From Erysipelotrichaceae bacterium (GTDB taxonomy: Bacteria; Bacillota_I; Bacilli_A; Acholeplasmatales; Anaeroplasmataceae), in the NCBI GenBank assembly GCA_015059145.1, contig SVAZ01000008.1, positions 1-64,000 of the forward strand: 64,000 nt of DNA, given 5' to 3'. A program made the translations under genes and the position numbers. Positions 27,387 to 37,094 of this stretch are shown one piece after another. The notes under the pieces are model-generated. The model was not told where the DNA came from, did no database searches, and saw nothing but the letters and a program-made list of their open reading frames with translations. Position 1 is the first letter of the stretch. Each line of letters opens with the position of its first letter.

Positions 27387-28584
27387 TTTCCTTCACCTCG
27401 ATAATTTCACTGATTAAGCTACCATTTTTCATTTGAGTTTGTAGCCTTTGACCAACCTTAGCCTTTTTAACATCAGTTATTATTTCACCATCAATCGAAT
27501 TAATTGAATAACCCTTATCCATAATTGCTAAAGGATTAAGGGAATCTAATTTTGATTTATATAAATCATACAAATGCTTCTTCTCAAGTAATATTCTATT
27601 GATCTTTACATTAAGATTTTGAGTATAAGCACCTAGCATTTCATTCTTATGCTTTAAGGTGTTTAAAGGATTATTATTTTCTAATCTTCTATCTATATTA
27701 CCTAATAGCATTTTTCTTTCATTAAAAATAAAGTTTATTCTTTTAGTTAATGCATCTATATAATAATTAACATTTTGTCGTAAAGTATTTAAATCTGGTG
27801 TAGCTAGCTCAGCCGCTGCAGTAGGTGTAGCAGCTCTTTTGTCTGCGACAAAATCTGCAATAGTAAAATCAACCTCATGACCAACTGCGGATATAATAGG
27901 TATCCTACTATCATAAATCGCTTGCGCTACTATCCTTTCATTAAAAGCCCATAAATCCTCTATAGAGCCACCACCACGACCTACGATTAAAACATCACAT
28001 AGCTTGTCCTTATTAGCACTCTTAATTTGCTTTACAATATCATTTTTAGCATCCTCACCCTGTACTATTGCAGGATATAATAAAATATTACACAATGGAT
28101 ATCTACGTCCAATAGTATTGATAATATCCTTAATGGCAGCACCAGTAGGTGATGTAATTACACCTATAGTTTTTGGAAATCTTGGAATTGGCTTTTTGTG
28201 CTCCTCATTAAAAAAGCCCTCACTAGCCAGCTCCTTCTTTAGCTTTTCATAGGCTAAATATAAATCGCCTATTCCATCGCTTTTCATTTCTTTAACATTT
28301 ATCTGATAAGTTCCTGCCGCCTCATAAACTGTAACATTTCCTTTTAGAAATACCTTCATACCATCCTTAGGCTCAAATTTAACCTTTGATGCGGCTGATG
28401 AAAACATCATAGCAGATATTTGTGCACCTTCATCCTTAAGTGTAAAATAAAAATGTCCACGTGAATTATGCTTAAAATTAGATATTTCTCCTTCCAGCAA
28501 AACCTCATCCAAATGATGATCGTGGTCAAATTTATATTTAATGTATTTAGTTAAAGCGGTAACGGTTAAATATCGCTCTTCCAT
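27376..28584 (-). CDS. xseA: Exodeoxyribonuclease VII large subunit
   Basis: OB-fold EGEISNFKHNSRGHFYFTLKD, IGVITSPTGAAIKDI, VGRGGGSIEDLWAFNE, ISAVGHEVDFTIADFVADKRAATPTAAAEL. Confidence 0.95.
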   Translation of the reverse strand: MEERYLTVTALTKYIKYKFDHDHHLDEVLLEGEISNFKHNSRGHFYFTLKDEGAQISAMMFSSAASKVKFEPKDGMKVFLKGNVTVYEAAGTYQINVKEMKSDGIGDLYLAYEKLKKELASEGFFNEEHKKPIPRFPKTIGVITSPTGAAIKDIINTIGRRYPLCNILLYPAIVQGEDAKNDIVKQIKSANKDKLCDVLIVGRGGGSIEDLWAFNERIVAQAIYDSRIPIISAVGHEVDFTIADFVADKRAATPTAAAELATPDLNTLRQNVNYYIDALTKRINFIFNERKMLLGNIDRRLENNNPLNTLKHKNEMLGAYTQNLNVKINRILLEKKHLYDLYKSKLDSLNPLAIMDKGYSINSIDGEIITDVKKAKVGQRLQTQMKNGSLISEIIEVKENGK

Positions 28585-28591
28585 AATATCA

Positions 28592-28984
28592 CTATTCCTT
28601 TATATTCTTAGCAATTTTATCTAATAGCTTATTATTAAAGCCTGTAGCCTTGTGATCACCTTGGTCAGAAAATTGTTTAGTTATTTCTAATGCCTCATCG
28701 ATAACAATACGCTCATCAGTTTTATTCAATAATTCATATACTGCTAAACGAATAATAGCCTTATCAACTAGGTTTAATCTACCAATAGTATAATTCTCTA
28801 ATGAATCACATATTATAGAATCAATTTTATCCATATTATCACTAACACCATTAACAAATTCAATCGCAAGAGGATCTACAGGTGTTTCATCATAATAGCC
28901 GATTGCCTCAGCTATACTTACATTATTAAAATCGCTGGCATACAATATTTGCATAGCCATTATACGAGCTTTTCTTCTTTTCAT
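28592..28984 (-). CDS. nusB: Transcription antitermination factor NusB
   Basis: RRKARIMAMQILYASDF, RLNLVDKAIIRLAVYELL, IDEALEITKQFSD. Confidence 0.92.
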   Translation of the reverse strand: MKRRKARIMAMQILYASDFNNVSIAEAIGYYDETPVDPLAIEFVNGVSDNMDKIDSIICDSLENYTIGRLNLVDKAIIRLAVYELLNKTDERIVIDEALEITKQFSDQGDHKATGFNNKLLDKIAKNIKE

Positions 28985-29030
28985 ATCTCAATTCTCCATT
29001 AAATATCTAAATACATTTTACCATAATTAT

Positions 29031-29864
29031 TTATTTATTTAAAGAGAAAGTATCTAATTTATTATTGTCGATAATACCCTTAACCTCTATTTCAGTTATA
29101 TTAACTATTTTAGCTATTTTTTGTTTACCAAGCCTTTGCTTATGTAAGGCTAGAACAATTTCATTAATCGCTTCATTTTTACCATCAATGAATCCATCTT
29201 GATATCCATTTTTCATACCACTTTGATATCCAGCTTGATATTTTAGTGTTAATGCGGATCTAGCCTCTTCTAGCTGCTTAAGCTCTCTAATCACTCTTGG
29301 ATTTTTATTTTCGTTAATTATAAGTCTTGCCAAAACACCCACTATATCACTCCTATTACTGTATTCATTAGCCGTATTCTTAGCTAAGCATTTAAAAAAA
29401 TCTCTAAGAATATTATCCATAACATTTTCAAGCTTTAAAAGCTCAATGATATAAAAGCTTGATTTATATTGCTTAAGCATTCTTATACATAAATTATCAT
29501 TATATTCTATAAAGCTAGTCATGGCTATAATTCTAATTTCTATCTCATTAGCCTTTATATTTTTATTAGCTAATATTTCTCTATATTTAGCTAAAAATAT
29601 ATATTCAGAATTAAGATAATCCAATAAGGAATTGTTAGCTTTATGGACTAGCTCAATACAATATAATACTGGCTTTTGCTCATCATCGTTTAAAACTATA
29701 ATGCTACCAAGCATTAGCTCTTCCTTTTCATATCCTATTGGTTCATCAAACAATACAAACAAATTTCCGACATTTATATTTATATTTTCCAATAAGCCAA
29801 TAAATCCTGACAACAATTTTTTATCCTTAAAGACATATTTAAACAAAATATTATTAATAATCAT
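29031..29864 (-). CDS. Rpn/YhgA-like PD-(D/E)XK-type nuclease family protein
   Basis: NNILFKYVFKDKKLLSGFIGLL N-terminus, SLLDYLNSEYIFLAKYREIL, C-terminal GYQDGFIDGKNEAINEI; divergent. Confidence 0.6.
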   Translation of the reverse strand: MIINNILFKYVFKDKKLLSGFIGLLENININVGNLFVLFDEPIGYEKEELMLGSIIVLNDDEQKPVLYCIELVHKANNSLLDYLNSEYIFLAKYREILANKNIKANEIEIRIIAMTSFIEYNDNLCIRMLKQYKSSFYIIELLKLENVMDNILRDFFKCLAKNTANEYSNRSDIVGVLARLIINENKNPRVIRELKQLEEARSALTLKYQAGYQSGMKNGYQDGFIDGKNEAINEIVLALHKQRLGKQKIAKIVNITEIEVKGIIDNNKLDTFSLNK

Positions 29865-29885
29865 AAAACCCCCCAAAAGAAAAAA

Positions 29886-29903
29886 ACAGCTATTTCTAGC
29901 TGT
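29886..29903 (-). terminator. Intrinsic terminator-like hairpin immediately upstream of Rpn-like gene
   Basis: Minus strand ACAGCTA-GAAA-TAGCTGT then TTTTTT, 11 nt before a G6 SD. Confidence 0.65.
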
Positions 29904-29979
29904 ATATTAGCATACCTTCTTATTTTTACAAAATTGCAAAAAATGAAATTAAAAATTTTATTATAAATCCCTTGATAAA

Positions 29980-30489
29980 CTACTGTGCTGCATTAAAATA
30001 TCTTTTTGCAATATTACTTAATGCCACTACATTTTTTTCCTCTTCATGCTTCATATTAGATAATATTTCACAAATAGCTTCATTATTATTTACTTCCTCA
30101 AGCCTTGATATTTCCTTAGCTAAATTTACATCCTCTACCGCTCTAGTAACGACATTATTCAGATTCATACGAACATCCTCTGTAACTCCAAGAATCTCTA
30201 ATAGCAAGGCTTCATAATCAAGCTTTTGAACCGCAATTCTTTCAAGCTCATTTGCAAGTTCAAAATGTCCTAAATCCTTAAGCTTTATAGCACAAAGCTT
30301 AATATATGCAGATGAATGGCATTTTCTTGAAAGAAACACTTTTATTCTATCCTTTAATTCATCATCCTTATTATCCTCAATCTCAATTGTCTTTAATAAA
30401 TAATTGTTATCATTATTCCCACAAATAGGACATGTAAGCTTATCGTTCATATCAAAGTTACTTCCACATATATAACAGCTATATTTCAT
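29980..30489 (-). CDS. Hypothetical protein with N-terminal zinc-ribbon-like motif
   Basis: YSCYICGSNFDMNDKLTCPICGNND (CxxC...CxxC). Confidence 0.65.
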   Translation of the reverse strand: MKYSCYICGSNFDMNDKLTCPICGNNDNNYLLKTIEIEDNKDDELKDRIKVFLSRKCHSSAYIKLCAIKLKDLGHFELANELERIAVQKLDYEALLLEILGVTEDVRMNLNNVVTRAVEDVNLAKEISRLEEVNNNEAICEILSNMKHEEEKNVVALSNIAKRYFNAAQ

Positions 30490-30525
30490 TACAATCACCT
30501 AGTCATATTATTTGATTTATTTGAA

Positions 30526-31158
30526 TTATTTATACAAAAAATTAAAAATAATATCTCTAGCCTCTTTAGAAATAAGTATATTATAATGATTATGATTTTT
30601 TAAGGTTGCATAGCTTTTAATATTATTTTTACAAAGGTTAAATAAATAAAAGCCAGATTTCCTAGAAACCAAATAATCATCCTCACCCCATAGAATACAT
30701 ATCGGACAATTAATCATACATATATTATTTTTTGTAGCTCTTACTATACTTGTAAATGGAAGAAAATATTTAAATTTTTTAATGGTACTATTATTCTTAT
30801 AATACGGCTTGCTTTTCTTTATAATACTAAATTTATAGTTTTCAAAATTTATATAATTGAATGCTGGTGCTAATAATATTAGCCTATTTACATTTCTATA
30901 TTGAGTAAGAAAGCATGCTAACACTCCGCCCATTGAATATCCTAATACATCCACCTTATCATATTCTTTACATAATCTATCATACTCTGATAATACATAT
31001 GATAATGTATTATTGGTAGTAAAGCTTAATATGTTTTCACCATGACCTGGCAAATCTGGTATATGGATAAAATCGTAATAATCTTGTAGCTCGCTCTTTA
31101 AATATACAAAATCTCTGTTATCAGACAATAATCCATGTAGGCATAATAGTGCAGTCAT
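30526..31158 (-). CDS. Alpha/beta hydrolase
   Basis: LCLHGLLSDNRDF, DVLGYSMGGVLAC, WGEDDYLV, KNHNHYN. Confidence 0.85.
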   Translation of the reverse strand: MTALLCLHGLLSDNRDFVYLKSELQDYYDFIHIPDLPGHGENILSFTTNNTLSYVLSEYDRLCKEYDKVDVLGYSMGGVLACFLTQYRNVNRLILLAPAFNYINFENYKFSIIKKSKPYYKNNSTIKKFKYFLPFTSIVRATKNNICMINCPICILWGEDDYLVSRKSGFYLFNLCKNNIKSYATLKNHNHYNILISKEARDIIFNFLYK

Positions 31159-31241
31159 TTAATCACCATTTTATATATATGTATTATCATCCAATAATGA
31201 CATTTGAATTTAGATATGATATAATACCATAGGTGATAAAA

Positions 31242-31976
31242 ATGAAAGAATTAAACTTAAATGCAATTCCAAATCATATTGCGATTATATTAGATGGAAA
31301 TGGCAGATGGGCAAAAAAAAGATTACAGCCTAGAAACATTGGTCATAGAAAGGGAGCATACAATTTAAGAGATATTGCCTCTGAATGTAACAAGCTAGGT
31401 ATTAAATATTTAACAGTCTACTGCTTCTCAACAGAAAACTGGAAAAGACCTGACGAGGAGGTTAACTATTTAATGAACACTCCTATCAGATACTTTAAAA
31501 AATATAAATCTAAAATTGCACAATCAAGTATTAGAGTTAAGGTAATCGGAAGACGTGATAGATTTCATAAGGAGCTTTTAGATACAATAATTGAATTAGA
31601 GGAAATAACTAAGGACCATCAGGGCATAACACTAACCCTATGTGTTGATTATGGAAGTCAGGATGAAATCACTACTGCAGTTAAGCAAATATGCAGTGAT
31701 GTTTCAAAAGGAAAGCTTAAGATCGAGGATATAAATGAAGCTACTATCACAAATAATTTATTTACTAAGGATTATCCACCTTTAGACCTAATGATTAGAA
31801 CTAGTGGAGAATATAGAATCAGTAATTATCTATTGTGGCAAATGGCATATTCTGAATTATATTTTACTGATGTATTATGGCCAGACTTTAACGCTAATGA
31901 GCTACATAAGGCTTTAATAGATTTTCAAGGAAGAAATAGACGCTTCGGCGGATTAAAAAAAGATGAAAGTAAATAA
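31242..31976 (+). CDS. uppS: Isoprenyl (di-trans,poly-cis-undecaprenyl-diphosphate) synthase
   Basis: IPNHIAIILDGNGRWAKKR, GHRKGAYNL, YCFSTENWKRP, DLMIRTSGEYRISNYLLWQMAYSELYF. Confidence 0.95.
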   Translation: MKELNLNAIPNHIAIILDGNGRWAKKRLQPRNIGHRKGAYNLRDIASECNKLGIKYLTVYCFSTENWKRPDEEVNYLMNTPIRYFKKYKSKIAQSSIRVKVIGRRDRFHKELLDTIIELEEITKDHQGITLTLCVDYGSQDEITTAVKQICSDVSKGKLKIEDINEATITNNLFTKDYPPLDLMIRTSGEYRISNYLLWQMAYSELYFTDVLWPDFNANELHKALIDFQGRNRRFGGLKKDESK

Positions 31977-32826
31977 AATAGTTCCTCAAGGATATTGTAA
32001 TGGAGTAAAAAGAGCATTAGAGATTGTTGATAATGCAATTAACAATCCTAATACCATAAGACCAATTTATTTATTAGGGAACATCATCCACAACAAGCAT
32101 GTTGTAAACAATCTTATAACAAGAGGTGTTATTGTTGTAGAGGATAAATCAAAAACTAGATTAGAGCTTTTAGATAATATAAACTCTGGAAGTGTAATAT
32201 TTTCGGCACATGGTGTATCACCACAGGTTTATATTAAAGCTAAACAAAAGGGTCTAAATATTATTGATGCGAGCTGTGGCAACGTACTAATAGTACACAA
32301 AAAAATTACTGATTATTTAAGCAAGGGCTATGATTGTATTTATATAGGTACAAAAAATCACCCAGAATGTGAAGGTATATTAGGCATTAATAACCAAATA
32401 CATTTTATTTCTTCTATCGATGATATAGATAGCCTAGATATAAAAAATGACAAAATTTATTCAACAAATCAAACAACATTATCTATGTATGATATAAAAA
32501 GCATCTTTGACAAGCTAAGGGATAAATACCCTAGTATAATTGTCGATGATAAAATTTGCAATGCTACTACTGTTAGACAAGAGGCTATGGCAAATCAAGA
32601 GCCTGTTGATTTATGTATAGTGGTAGGGGATCCATCATCATCTAATACTAAAAAGCTTGCTAAGGTATCATATGAGAAAGCAAAAATTCCTACTGTATTA
32701 TGTGAGGATCTTGATTCACTTGATAAATCATTATTAGATAACGTAAAAAGTGTATCAATATCATCAGGTGCTTCTACACCTGATTATATAGTAGATGAAA
32801 TAATTAAATATTTAAGAACAAAATAA
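31963..32826 (+). CDS. ispH: 4-hydroxy-3-methylbut-2-enyl diphosphate reductase
   Basis: GYCNGVKRALEIV, FSAHGVSPQV, DASCGNV, ICNATTVRQEA, SISSGASTPD; overlaps uppS 3' end. Confidence 0.93.
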   Translation: MKVNKIVPQGYCNGVKRALEIVDNAINNPNTIRPIYLLGNIIHNKHVVNNLITRGVIVVEDKSKTRLELLDNINSGSVIFSAHGVSPQVYIKAKQKGLNIIDASCGNVLIVHKKITDYLSKGYDCIYIGTKNHPECEGILGINNQIHFISSIDDIDSLDIKNDKIYSTNQTTLSMYDIKSIFDKLRDKYPSIIVDDKICNATTVRQEAMANQEPVDLCIVVGDPSSSNTKKLAKVSYEKAKIPTVLCEDLDSLDKSLLDNVKSVSISSGASTPDYIVDEIIKYLRTK

Positions 32827-32856
32827 ATAGCACACCGAAAAGGTGTGCTATTTTTC
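32826..32856. terminator. Bidirectional terminator
   Basis: AATAGCACACC-GAAA-AGGTGTGCTATTTTT. Confidence 0.8.
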
Positions 32857-32858
32857 AA

Positions 32859-33380
32859 TTATCTTATTTTCTTTTCGTATACCAAACGCTTAGGCTCATC
32901 CTTAATTCTTTGATATATTACATAGCCACATAGGGTGTAACCCATATCAGCTGCTAAGGATTGAACAATTTTATTCTTTTCATGTGTATCAACACGAACA
33001 GAATCCTTATTATTTTTTCTTGCATATTCTAAAGCATAGTTAAACAATTCCTTAGAAATACCAGTACCTCTAAAATCATCATTAACCGCAATTCGATGAA
33101 TTGTTAAATAATTATCTGTATCAACAATCCAGCTACCATGAATATTTGCATACTCAGGCTCTTCACCTAAGAAGGCACATATACCTGCAATTTGATCATT
33201 ATCCATACACAAATACAGTCTAGACAAATTAATATCATTAACCATATCTGTTACAGTAGGATACCCATCATCGCCATTCCATTGCTTAGAACCACTGTCC
33301 TTTAAAAATCTTTTTGCATCATTTACACATTTCATTACTCCTGGCAAATCAAGAATTGTAGCTTTTCTTATACTTCTCAT
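32859..33380 (-). CDS. GNAT-family acetyltransferase
   Basis: LTIHRIAVNDDFRGTGISKELFNYALEYARKNN, DMGYTLCG. Confidence 0.87.
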   Translation of the reverse strand: MRSIRKATILDLPGVMKCVNDAKRFLKDSGSKQWNGDDGYPTVTDMVNDINLSRLYLCMDNDQIAGICAFLGEEPEYANIHGSWIVDTDNYLTIHRIAVNDDFRGTGISKELFNYALEYARKNNKDSVRVDTHEKNKIVQSLAADMGYTLCGYVIYQRIKDEPKRLVYEKKIR

Positions 33381-35215
33381 TTTAATGCTCCCTTAATACA
33401 TTTTAAAAGCTCATTATCTGAAAATCCATAATGCTCATATACATCATTAATTTTCCCATGAGTAATAATAGTATCTGGATTAAACGAATGTGAAATAACC
33501 TTTGATATATAATTATTTTGTTCCTTAAAATCTAAAATTTTATGGTAAAGAGTTCCAGATGAAACAGCTTGTTCCACAACTAAGATAGGTAGCTTATTTT
33601 TAAATATTTCATCAAGTGTATTTTCATCTAATGGCTTAATTGATCTAGCATTAATCACATTAGCAGAAATGTTATTATCTATAACTATATTCTTAATTCT
33701 AATAACATCAGGGCCAAAGCTTATAATATTAAGCTCCTTACCTTGAGCTAAATAATCCCATGATAAATCACATACATAAGAATAATCAATATCATCTATT
33801 AATGAATTACCTCTTGGATATCTAATAACAAATGGAGAATCTATATTTTTAAATGCATAATTAAATAATCCAATAGTTTCCCTTGCATCCTTAGGCATAG
33901 CAACCTTAATATTAGGCATATGCATAAACATCGATAAATCATAGATACCTTGATGCGTAGAGCCATCCTCTCCTACAATACCAGCTCTATCAATACCTAT
34001 AATAACCTTTAGGTTTTGTCTTGAAATATCATTTAGTATTTGATCATATGCTCTTTGAGCAAATGTTGAATACATTAATAGTACAACCTTTTTATTTGAA
34101 AGAGCCATACCTGCACTCATTACAGCAGCATGCTCCTCAGCAATACCAACATCATAAAAATCGCGTGGATAAAGTGAAGCGAATTCCTCTAGCTTAGCAC
34201 CACTTTTCATTGCAGGTGTAACAACATAAAATTGTTCTTTTTCTCGATGCTTAACTAAATAATCTGCAACCACCTTGGAATATGAATTAACATTTTCAGG
34301 TAAGGAATTTAAAGGCTTACCGGTTTCAACATCAAAGGAAGAAACACCATGATAGTCTCCAGTTTTATCGTCCTCAGAAGGCTTATATCCCTTACCCTTT
34401 TGAGTTAATAAATGAAGGACTACAGGCTCCTTACTCTTCTTAATCTTCTTCATCATCTTTATGACATATGAAATATCATGGCCATCATAAGGTCCATAAT
34501 AATCAAAGCCTAAATCCTCAAAGATATTATCATGCTGAATAAACCCCTTAATACCGCGCTTAATTTGATGAATCCAGCGTGTGAAAAATCCAGGGAAAAT
34601 CTTATTACTTACCTTTTTAATACCTCCGTAAACAACACCACCACGAAGCTTATTATATACCTTAGTAAGTGCTCCTACAGATTTAGATATGCCCATCTTA
34701 TTATCATTTAAAATTACAATAGGTCTTTTTTCTTTAATTTGACTAATAAAGTTAAGACCCTCTTGAGCTACACCATTCATAATAGAGCTATCGCCAATAA
34801 CGCTAACAACCCTAGAATCCTCTTCTGAAGAAATAAGAATACCAGACATCGCCGAAATCGTAGTTGAAGAATGCCCTGATTCCCAAATATCATACTTTGA
34901 TTCACTCTTATCGATATAGCCACTTAAGCCTTTAAATTGCCTTAATGTATCAAACCTAGAAACTCTACCAGTTAAAATTTTATGAACATATGATTGATGT
35001 CCAACATCAAATAAAAACTTATCCTTTTCAGGGTCAAAAACGTAGTACATCGCAATAGTAAGCTCTACTATTCCAAGGTTACTACTTAGATGACCTCCCG
35101 TCTTTGAAATATTATCAATAAGAAATCTTCTTATATCGCAGGCTAGCTGCTTAAGCTCCTTTTTTGATAACTGCTTTATGAAAGACGGATCTTTTATCTC
35201 TTTAAGATCTATCAT
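33377..35215 (-). CDS. dxs: 1-deoxy-D-xylulose-5-phosphate synthase
   Basis: GGHLSSNLGIVELTIAMYYVFD, DVGHQSYVHKILTGR, GDSSIMNGVAQEGLN, GIAEEHAAVMSAGMAL, RYPRG. Confidence 0.95.
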   Translation of the reverse strand: MIDLKEIKDPSFIKQLSKKELKQLACDIRRFLIDNISKTGGHLSSNLGIVELTIAMYYVFDPEKDKFLFDVGHQSYVHKILTGRVSRFDTLRQFKGLSGYIDKSESKYDIWESGHSSTTISAMSGILISSEEDSRVVSVIGDSSIMNGVAQEGLNFISQIKEKRPIVILNDNKMGISKSVGALTKVYNKLRGGVVYGGIKKVSNKIFPGFFTRWIHQIKRGIKGFIQHDNIFEDLGFDYYGPYDGHDISYVIKMMKKIKKSKEPVVLHLLTQKGKGYKPSEDDKTGDYHGVSSFDVETGKPLNSLPENVNSYSKVVADYLVKHREKEQFYVVTPAMKSGAKLEEFASLYPRDFYDVGIAEEHAAVMSAGMALSNKKVVLLMYSTFAQRAYDQILNDISRQNLKVIIGIDRAGIVGEDGSTHQGIYDLSMFMHMPNIKVAMPKDARETIGLFNYAFKNIDSPFVIRYPRGNSLIDDIDYSYVCDLSWDYLAQGKELNIISFGPDVIRIKNIVIDNNISANVINARSIKPLDENTLDEIFKNKLPILVVEQAVSSGTLYHKILDFKEQNNYISKVISHSFNPDTIITHGKINDVYEHYGFSDNELLKCIKGALK

Positions 35216-35285
35216 AATACCACCATTTTATATATTTTATTGCACCATTATTTAGATTATAACATAAGAAATCCTATTAATAAAG

Positions 35286-35309
35286 AAAAAAGTCCGCTAG
35301 GGACTTTTT
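35286..35309 (-). terminator. Terminator
   Basis: AAAAAGTCC-GCTA-GGGACTTTTT. Confidence 0.75.
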
Positions 35310-35313
35310 ATAA

Positions 35314-36366
35314 TTAATAATCATTAGGATCAATCTTAAAAGGATCATCATCCTCTTTTTTAGTATTATTATTAGATTCCTCAGCCTGAGCTTGAGCAGC
35401 CTCTACTTGAGCACGCTTCTTTGAATTAACAATAGAAACGATAACTATGATAAAGAATATTAATATAATACCACCAATAATGATAAATGGCATAAGGTTA
35501 TCAATAGTCATTTCTGCTGAACCACCAGTATTATTTGTTACTAGACAAACCTCGTTAATAGTATTAACTACTAATACAAGCTTAACACCTGTTTTAATCT
35601 CAAATTCCTTTAATGCTGTATTAATTGCAGCCTTATCAATATATAAATTTGTTTCATTATCAACATGTGATGTAATAGATGAATCAGCAGCCTCAGTACA
35701 TGTTAAGCTTGAGCCTACTGGAGCCTTTAGGCTTAGCTCCTCAATTGCATCTGCTAAATCTGTACCTAGTGAATTTGAATAGTCAAATGAAATGTTAGAA
35801 TTAAGTGCATTATCAAGTGTAGAATTTCCAACACCTAATAAATTAGCAGTCTTGCCTGGAACATGATCACCAATCCAAGTACAGTAATAATAATCATAAT
35901 ATTCAGCATCATCAACTAAAAATACAATTAAAGCATAATCCTCATAATTTGATGACATACCAAAGTTAGCATCATATTGCTCCTCAGTGTATTTTTCAAT
36001 TAATGCCTCATCATAATATACTTCATCGCTACTACAGCTACAGCTTGAATCACCAAAGAAGAAAATACTGAATATTACAAAAAATACTATAACAAATGGA
36101 ATTAAAGCAAGTAAGGCAATAAAGCCTCCACAGCCTCCGCCTCCATTAACATAATAATGATTGTGACGACGACCAAACCAAAAGTGATGTCTGTGATGGT
36201 GATGATGTGGTCCATGATGATGTGGTCCATGGTGCATACCACCTGGTCTAGGTCCAACACCTCTTCCTCCAAAACTACTTCTAGAGCCACTACTTCTGAA
36301 GCCACCACTGCTTCTGAAGCCTCCGCCTCCACCGCTTCTTCCACCGAAGCCTCCGCGTCCTGCCAT
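35314..36366 (-). CDS. Membrane protein with Gly/Ser/Arg- and His-rich N-terminus
   Basis: GRGGFGGRSGGGGGFRSSGG...HHGPHHHGPHHHHHRHHFWF, TM, CSCSS, extracytoplasmic region with EIKTGVKLVLVVNT, second TM. Confidence 0.7.
   Translation of the reverse strand: MAGRGGFGGRSGGGGGFRSSGGFRSSGSRSSFGGRGVGPRPGGMHHGPHHHGPHHHHHRHHFWFGRRHNHYYVNGGGGCGGFIALLALIPFVIVFFVIFSIFFFGDSSCSCSSDEVYYDEALIEKYTEEQYDANFGMSSNYEDYALIVFLVDDAEYYDYYYCTWIGDHVPGKTANLLGVGNSTLDNALNSNISFDYSNSLGTDLADAIEELSLKAPVGSSLTCTEAADSSITSHVDNETNLYIDKAAINTALKEFEIKTGVKLVLVVNTINEVCLVTNNTGGSAEMTIDNLMPFIIIGGIILIFFIIVIVSIVNSKKRAQVEAAQAQAEESNNNTKKEDDDPFKIDPNDY
36201..36230. repeat. 15-bp exact tandem duplication encoding the HHGPH repeat
   Basis: (GATGATGTGGTCCAT)x2 read directly. 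Confidence 0.85.
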
Positions 36367-36430
36367 ATACATCTCTCCCCTTTTTACTATTTACTATAGA
36401 TTATATCATAAATACAAAAATTGTAAAATA

Positions 36431-36453
36431 AAAAAAGTCCTTGCGGACCTTTT
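36431..36453 (-). terminator. Terminator of pyr operon
   Basis: AAGTCC-TTGC-GGACCTT flanked by A/T tracts. Confidence 0.65.
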
Positions 36454-37093
36454 ATTCCATCCAAGATGGATCTGACGGATTCTTTTGGAATTTTAATACC
36501 TTCTCAATATCCTCTTTTGAAATATAATTTTCTTCAGCTGCAACCTCAACTAAAGTTTCAAAATTAGATAATGAATGATTTTCTACATTAGCTTGAGCTA
36601 ATCTATCTAATCCCTTTTGTAGTCCATAAGTGAAGATTGAAGCAATACCTAAAACATTAGCTCCAGCTTCTCTTAAAACCTCTACAACCTCGATTGAAGA
36701 TCCTGCAGTAGATATCAAATCCTCAATAACTACTACATTCTTACCAACTGGAACTACACCTTCAATTTGGTTGCCACGTCCGTGGTCCTTAGCTCCACCA
36801 CGTACATAGCCCATTGGCATTTGTAAAATATCAGATACGTATGCTGCATGTGCAATACCTGCAGTTGATGTACCCATAATAACCTCACATGTAGGATAGT
36901 ATTCCTTAATAACCTCAGCTAAGCCATTTTCTACAACCTTACGAGTATCTACATAAGATAAAGTTAAACGGTTATCACAATAAATAGGTGATTTAATACC
37001 AGATGCCCAAGTAAAAGGATCATTTGGCTTTAAAAATACTGCCTTAATTTTTAATAGGTTCTTTGCAACCTCTTTAGCTAAATTTTTATTCAT
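36452..37093 (-). CDS. pyrE: Orotate phosphoribosyltransferase
   Basis: PFTWASGIKSPIYCDNRLTLSY, VVVIEDLISTAGSSIEVVEVLREAGA. Confidence 0.95.
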   Translation of the reverse strand: MNKNLAKEVAKNLLKIKAVFLKPNDPFTWASGIKSPIYCDNRLTLSYVDTRKVVENGLAEVIKEYYPTCEVIMGTSTAGIAHAAYVSDILQMPMGYVRGGAKDHGRGNQIEGVVPVGKNVVVIEDLISTAGSSIEVVEVLREAGANVLGIASIFTYGLQKGLDRLAQANVENHSLSNFETLVEVAAEENYISKEDIEKVLKFQKNPSDPSWME

Positions 37094-37094
37094 A

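Noticed and set aside
36195-36240. Short tandem repeats considered as a CRISPR or VNTR array
   Set aside because: Only two 15-bp in-frame units inside a coding region, no spacers, no cas genes in the window.
36102-36399. ORFs 36102-36344 (minus, Glu/Val/Met-rich) and 36157-36399 (plus, Thr/Ser/Met-rich)
   Set aside because: Alternative-frame shadows of the Gly/His-repeat coding region; no independent SD or family motif.
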